NCBI GenBank assembly: GCA_004298295.1
Contig: SCUH01000072.1
Span: 1-18,038, forward strand
Direction: 5' to 3'
DNA length: 18,038 bases
Source of the DNA: Betaproteobacteria bacterium
GTDB taxonomy: Bacteria > Pseudomonadota > Gammaproteobacteria > Burkholderiales > SG8-39
A program made the translations under genes and the position numbers. Of the stretch, positions 14,774-18,038 are shown one piece after another. The notes under the pieces are model-generated. The model did no database searches. It saw nothing but the letters and a program-made list of their open reading frames with translations, and was not told where the DNA came from. Positions within the stretch are counted from its first letter, which is position 1; each line of letters opens with the position of its first letter.

Positions 14774-14831
14774 CCTGTGACAGTCAAAGGCGCGATGCCG
14801 CTTGCCTGATGCGATCAACGCCGCAAGACCC

Positions 14832-15506
14832 ATGAAAGTCATGATCCTCGCCGCCGGGCGCGGCGTGCGCCTGCGCCCGCTCACCGACCACTTGCCCAAG
14901 CCCCTGGTCGAGGCGGGCGGCAAGCCGCTCCTCGCCTGGCACCTGGAGCACCTGGCGCGGGCCGGTTTGCGCGATCTCGTCATCAATGTCTCGCATCTCG
15001 GCGAGATGATCGAGCGGCGCTTCGGCAACGGCGCAGACTGGGGCGTGAACATCGCCTGGTCGCGGGAAGCCGAGCCGCTCGACACCGCGGGCGGCCTGGC
15101 ACAGGCGCGCCGGCTGCTGGGACCGGACCCGTTCCTGCTGGTGAACGGCGACATCTGGTGCGATTATGATTTTTCGCGCCTGCGCACCGCGCCGCTCGGG
15201 GCCGGGCTCGCGCACCTGGTGCTGGCGCCGAACCCGCCGCACGCGGCGCAAGGGGACTTTTCGCTCCGCGATGGGCGCGTCGGCAACGCGGCCGCGCCAC
15301 GCTACACTTATACGGGAATAGCGCTGCTGTCGCCGCGGTTGCTGGCGGGCGTCGCGCCCGGAGAAAAGGCGCCGCTCGCCCCGCTGCTGCGCGCGGCCGC
15401 CGCGCGAGACGAAATTTCGGGCGAGCTGTTTCGCGGCCTGTGGCTTGACGCCGGGACTGCCGAGCGCCTAGCCGAACTCGATGCGCTGCTGCACCAACGC
15501 GGGTGA
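14832..15506 (+). CDS. murU: N-acetylmuramate alpha-1-phosphate uridylyltransferase MurU
   Basis: MurU makes UDP-MurNAc from MurNAc-1-phosphate, letting recycled muramic acid bypass the MurA/MurB steps; in Pseudomonas this shunt gives intrinsic fosfomycin tolerance. The 224 residues match the roughly 223 of characterised MurU. The nucleotidyltransferase signature LAAGRGVRLRPLTDHLPKP occupies residues 6-24, and the metal-binding aspartate Asp107 lies in LVNGDIW. PRYTYTGIALLSPRLL fits the sugar-binding half. The frame is open to an ATG at 14802, but the ATG at 14832 gives the family N-terminus MKVMILAAG and is chosen. It lies downstream of amgK and three bases before pepP. Confidence 0.94.
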   Translation: MKVMILAAGRGVRLRPLTDHLPKPLVEAGGKPLLAWHLEHLARAGLRDLVINVSHLGEMIERRFGNGADWGVNIAWSREAEPLDTAGGLAQARRLLGPDPFLLVNGDIWCDYDFSRLRTAPLGAGLAHLVLAPNPPHAAQGDFSLRDGRVGNAAAPRYTYTGIALLSPRLLAGVAPGEKAPLAPLLRAAAARDEISGELFRGLWLDAGTAERLAELDALLHQRG

Positions 15507-15509
15507 CCG

Positions 15510-16832
15510 ATGATGAAACTGACCGACCTGGATAGCGCCCGCTATGTGGCACGCCGCCGCCGGCTCGCGGCCGCGATGGCCGAGGGCGTCGCCGTGGTGC
15601 CGACCGCGCCCGAGCGCATCCGCAACCGCGACACCCACTACCCGTATCGCTTCGACAGCCACTTCTGGTACCTGAGCGGCTTCTCCGAGCCGGAGGCCGT
15701 GCTGGTGATCGTCGCCGGCAGCGAACCGCGCAGCCTGCTGTTCTGCCGCGAGCGCAGCGCGGAGCGTGAGATCTGGGACGGCTTCCGTCACGGGCCGGAG
15801 GCGGCGCGCGAGCGCTTCGGCTTCGACGCGGCGTATCCGATCGCGGCGCTCGACGAGGAAATGCCGAAACTCCTGGCCGAGCAGCCCGCGCTGCACTACC
15901 CGGTCGGCGCCGACGCCGCCTGGGACGCGCGCGCCATGAAATGGCTCAACGCGGTGCGCGAAAAGGCGCGTGCCGGCGTCGCCGCGCCGCAGCGCCTGCA
16001 CGACGTGCGCGCGCTGCTCGACGAGATGCGACTGGTGAAGGAGCCCGATGAGCTCGCCGTGATGCGCCAGGCCGCGGCCATTTCCGCTCGTGGGCACCAT
16101 CGCGCCATGCGGGCGGCGCGCCCGGGACGCTTCGAGTACGAGATCGAAGCCGAGTTGCTCTACGAGTTCCGCCGGCACGGGGCGCAGTTTCCGGCCTATT
16201 GGCCGATCGTCGCCGGCGGCGCCAATGCCTGCGTGCTGCATTACGTGTTCAACAACGCCGCGCTGCGTGCCGGCGAGCTGCTGCTGATCGACGCCGGCTG
16301 CGAGCTGGATGGGTATGCCGCGGACATCACGCGCACCTTTCCCGTGAGCGGGCGTTTCTCGCCCGCGCAGCGCGACGTCTACGCACTGGTGCTGGAGGCG
16401 CAGCGCGCGGCGATGGCGAAGGTGCGCCCCGGCAACGCCTGGAACGAGCCGCACGACGCCGCCGTGCGCGTGCTCGCGCAAGGCCTGCTCGAGCTGAAGC
16501 TGCTCTCGGGCTCGCTCGAGGAGGCGCTCGAAAAGGAAACCTACAAGCGCTTCTACATGCATCGCACCGGTCACTGGCTCGGGCTCGACGTGCACGACAC
16601 CGGGGACTACAAGCGCTCGGGCGAGTGGCGCACGCTGGTCTGCGGCATGACGCTCACCGTGGAGCCGGGGCTTTACATCCGCGCCGACGACGACGTGCCG
16701 GAGCCGCTGCGCGACATTGGCGTGCGCATCGAGGACGACGTATTGGTGACGAGCGGCGACTGCGAGGTGCTGAGCGCCGAGACGGTCAAGGACATCGCCG
16801 AGATCGAGGCGCTGATGCGGGATGCCGCCTGA
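15510..16832 (+). CDS. pepP: Xaa-Pro aminopeptidase (aminopeptidase P)
   Basis: PepP removes N-terminal residues that precede proline, using a dinuclear metal centre (Mn2+ in E. coli), in the cytoplasm. The 440-residue product (E. coli 441) has an N-terminal creatinase-like domain and a C-terminal pita-bread domain. The metal ligands are in place: Asp261 (LLIDAG), Asp272 (AADITRTF), His355 (TGHWLGLDVHD), Glu385 (TVEPGLYI) and Glu408 (GVRIEDD). The start is ATGATG, so translation may begin at 15510 or 15513; no strong ribosome binding site is seen. The 3' end overlaps ubiH by 11 bases, and the pepP-ubiH pairing is conserved in proteobacteria. Confidence 0.96.
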   Translation: MMKLTDLDSARYVARRRRLAAAMAEGVAVVPTAPERIRNRDTHYPYRFDSHFWYLSGFSEPEAVLVIVAGSEPRSLLFCRERSAEREIWDGFRHGPEAARERFGFDAAYPIAALDEEMPKLLAEQPALHYPVGADAAWDARAMKWLNAVREKARAGVAAPQRLHDVRALLDEMRLVKEPDELAVMRQAAAISARGHHRAMRAARPGRFEYEIEAELLYEFRRHGAQFPAYWPIVAGGANACVLHYVFNNAALRAGELLLIDAGCELDGYAADITRTFPVSGRFSPAQRDVYALVLEAQRAAMAKVRPGNAWNEPHDAAVRVLAQGLLELKLLSGSLEEALEKETYKRFYMHRTGHWLGLDVHDTGDYKRSGEWRTLVCGMTLTVEPGLYIRADDDVPEPLRDIGVRIEDDVLVTSGDCEVLSAETVKDIAEIEALMRDAA

Positions 16833-17904
16833 GATCGCGATCCGCGGCGCCGGCCCCACCGGCTGCGCGCTGGCGCTGTTGCTGCACGCCGCAGGGCGCA
16901 ACGTGCGCCTGTACGAGCGCCGCCCGCGGGCTGCCGCCGCCGGCGGGCTGCGCCCGATCGCGCTGTCGTACGCGAGCCGCCTGATCCTCGAGCGCGCGGG
17001 GGCGTGGCGCGCGCTCGCCACCTCGCCGATCGAGAATATCCAGGTCTCGCAGGCCGGCCAGCTCGGCCGCACGCACATCGCCGCGCGCGATGCCGACGTC
17101 CCCGCGCTCGGCTACGTCATCGACTACGGTGCGCTGACGGCGGCGCTCGCCGCACGTGCCGAGGCGGCCGGTATCGGGATCGAATACTGCAGCGAAAGCG
17201 ACGCCGGAGCAGCGCCGGGGGTGCGCCTCGTGGTCCACGCCGAAGGCATGGCTGGCGATGCCAGCGAGAAACGCTACGCGCAGGACGCGGTGCTGGCGCT
17301 GGTTGGCGCCGAACCGCGCGCCGGCACCACGGCCTACGAGCGCTTCACTGCGGACGGGCCGCTTGCGCTACTGCCGCTCGAAGGCCGCTTCGCGTTGGTC
17401 TGGGGAACGAGCACGGCGCGCGCGCCATCGCTGGTGGCAGCGCCCGCGACCGAATTCCTCGACGCGCTGTCGCAGGCTTTTGGCGCCCGCGCGGGCCGCT
17501 TTGTCTGCGTGGAGGGGCGCGCCGCGGTGCCGCTCGTGCTGCGCGTGCGCGCCGCGCGCACCGACGGGCGCGTGGCGTACATCGGCAATGCGGCACAAAC
17601 GCTGCACCCGGTCGCCGGCCAGGGACTCAATCTCGGCCTGCGCGACGCCTGGGAGCTGGCGCAAGCCGTGCGCGCCGCACCGGATCCGGGCGAGGCCGCG
17701 CTGCTGCGTGCCTACGCCGAGCGCCGGCGGCTCGATGTCATCGCCACGATCCGCATCACCGACCTGCTGGCGAAGCTGTTCCTGGGCGCCAATCCGCTTG
17801 CCGGCGCCGCGCGCGGGCTCGCCATGATCGCGCTCGATGCCTGCGTTCCGGCGCGGCGATTTCTTGCGCGCCGCATGATCTACGGCGCTTCAGCGCTGCC
17901 GTAA
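16822..17904 (+). CDS. ubiH: 2-octaprenyl-6-methoxyphenol hydroxylase-type FAD monooxygenase UbiH
   Basis: UbiH-type flavin monooxygenases hydroxylate the aromatic ring in ubiquinone synthesis at the inner membrane. The 360-residue product starts with the FAD dinucleotide fold (IRGAGPTGCALALLL, glycines 9, 11 and 14) and carries the second FAD motif GNAAQTLHPVAGQGLN from residue 255. The Asn-Ala-Ala-Gln form of that motif is the one in E. coli UbiH and differs from the GDAAH of UbiF-like paralogues. The middle DG-type motif is replaced by a divergent stretch (HAEGMAG). It is somewhat shorter than E. coli UbiH (392). The ATG at 16822 overlaps the end of pepP. Because ring-position specificity varies in this family, the exact hydroxylation step is an inference. 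Confidence 0.9.
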   Translation: MPPEIAIRGAGPTGCALALLLHAAGRNVRLYERRPRAAAAGGLRPIALSYASRLILERAGAWRALATSPIENIQVSQAGQLGRTHIAARDADVPALGYVIDYGALTAALAARAEAAGIGIEYCSESDAGAAPGVRLVVHAEGMAGDASEKRYAQDAVLALVGAEPRAGTTAYERFTADGPLALLPLEGRFALVWGTSTARAPSLVAAPATEFLDALSQAFGARAGRFVCVEGRAAVPLVLRVRAARTDGRVAYIGNAAQTLHPVAGQGLNLGLRDAWELAQAVRAAPDPGEAALLRAYAERRRLDVIATIRITDLLAKLFLGANPLAGAARGLAMIALDACVPARRFLARRMIYGASALP

Positions 17905-17911
17905 AAGCGGT

Positions 17912-17917
17912 TAGAAT
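17912..17917 (+). promoter_or_regulatory. Possible -10 element upstream of dusB
   Basis: TAGAAT within GGTTAGAATTCGC lies 40 bases before the dusB ATG. A poor -35 match, TTCAGC (17889-17894), is found 17 bases upstream, inside the ubiH end. The hexamer and its flank repeat the element upstream of glyQ. This is tentative. Confidence 0.35.
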
Positions 17918-17957
17918 TCGCTTCCCCTCGCTCAACCGTCCCGCGACTCCGGCAGAC

Positions 17958-18038
17958 ATGCGTCTCGGCGCGCACATCCTGCGCAACGGCCTGTTCGTTG
18001 CCCCGATGGCAGGCGTGACCGATCGCCCGTTCCGCACC
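17958..18038 (+). CDS. dusB: tRNA-dihydrouridine synthase B, N-terminal fragment
   Basis: The last 81 bases encode 27 residues from an ATG at 17958 and run off the window. They read MRLGAHILRNGLFVAPMAGV followed by TDRPFRT; the APMAGVTD(R)PFR segment is the FMN-binding N-terminal signature of Dus enzymes, which reduce uridine to dihydrouridine in tRNA D-loops. The short N-terminus before APMAG, and position after pepP-ubiH, fit DusB rather than DusA or DusC. In many proteobacteria fis follows, which cannot be checked here. Confidence 0.88.
   Translation, partial: MRLGAHILRNGLFVAPMAGVTDRPFRT

Noticed and set aside
14701..14831. A small gene in the amgK-murU gap
   Set aside because: Open frames here are continuations of shadow frames from amgK or murU, and the inverted repeat occupies the middle; no start with a ribosome binding site and no plausible peptide was seen.

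Overview
This is an 18-kb stretch of a high-GC (roughly 65-70% by eye) chromosome. Gene content and order point to a betaproteobacterium: corC-lnt, glyQ-glyS-gmhB-plsC-(YgjP-like)-gloA, lptD-surA-rsmA, a divergent amgK-murU, then pepP-ubiH-dusB. I cannot place it below class level. Coding density is very high, no stretch over 300 bases lacks a gene, and I see no tRNA, rRNA, CRISPR array, insertion sequence or prophage.

Layout. Positions 1-6968 (+) are a dense run: the 3' end of a CorC/YbeX-type gene, lnt (lipoprotein N-acylation), glyQ and glyS (glycyl-tRNA synthetase), gmhB (LPS heptose phosphatase), plsC (phosphatidic acid synthesis), a YgjP-like zinc metalloprotein and gloA (methylglyoxal detoxification). 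Several genes are joined by 4-base GTGA/ATGA start-stop overlaps, so translational coupling is likely. Positions 7045-7440 (+) hold a small secreted protein made only of the FimV N-terminal domain. It faces, across a GC-rich hairpin, a lone aldehyde:ferredoxin-oxidoreductase (AOR) family gene at 7485-9194 (-). These two genes look like accessory cargo between two housekeeping clusters.

Positions 9300-13608 (-) hold lptD-surA-rsmA, read right to left: the outer-membrane LPS translocon, the periplasmic chaperone that helps fold it, and the 16S rRNA dimethyltransferase. pdxA, often found between surA and rsmA, is absent. The rsmA start is odd: the expected ATGA overlap with surA reads ATAA. A 77-bp divergent region follows, with an extended -10 element and a 14-bp palindrome. 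Positions 13686-15506 (+) hold amgK-murU, the anomeric-kinase and uridylyltransferase steps of peptidoglycan sugar recycling. They are separated by a gap carrying a perfect 16-bp inverted repeat. pepP, ubiH (ubiquinone synthesis) and the first 27 codons of dusB close the window.

Functionally most of the window is cell-envelope biogenesis (Lnt, GmhB, PlsC, LptD, SurA, AmgK, MurU) mixed with translation (GlyQS, RsmA, DusB). I do not see a clearly new multi-gene system. The points most worth a second look are the rsmA start, the FimV-domain-only protein, the AOR homologue with unusual cysteine spacing, the amgK-murU inverted repeat and the palindrome in the lptD/amgK divergent promoter region.
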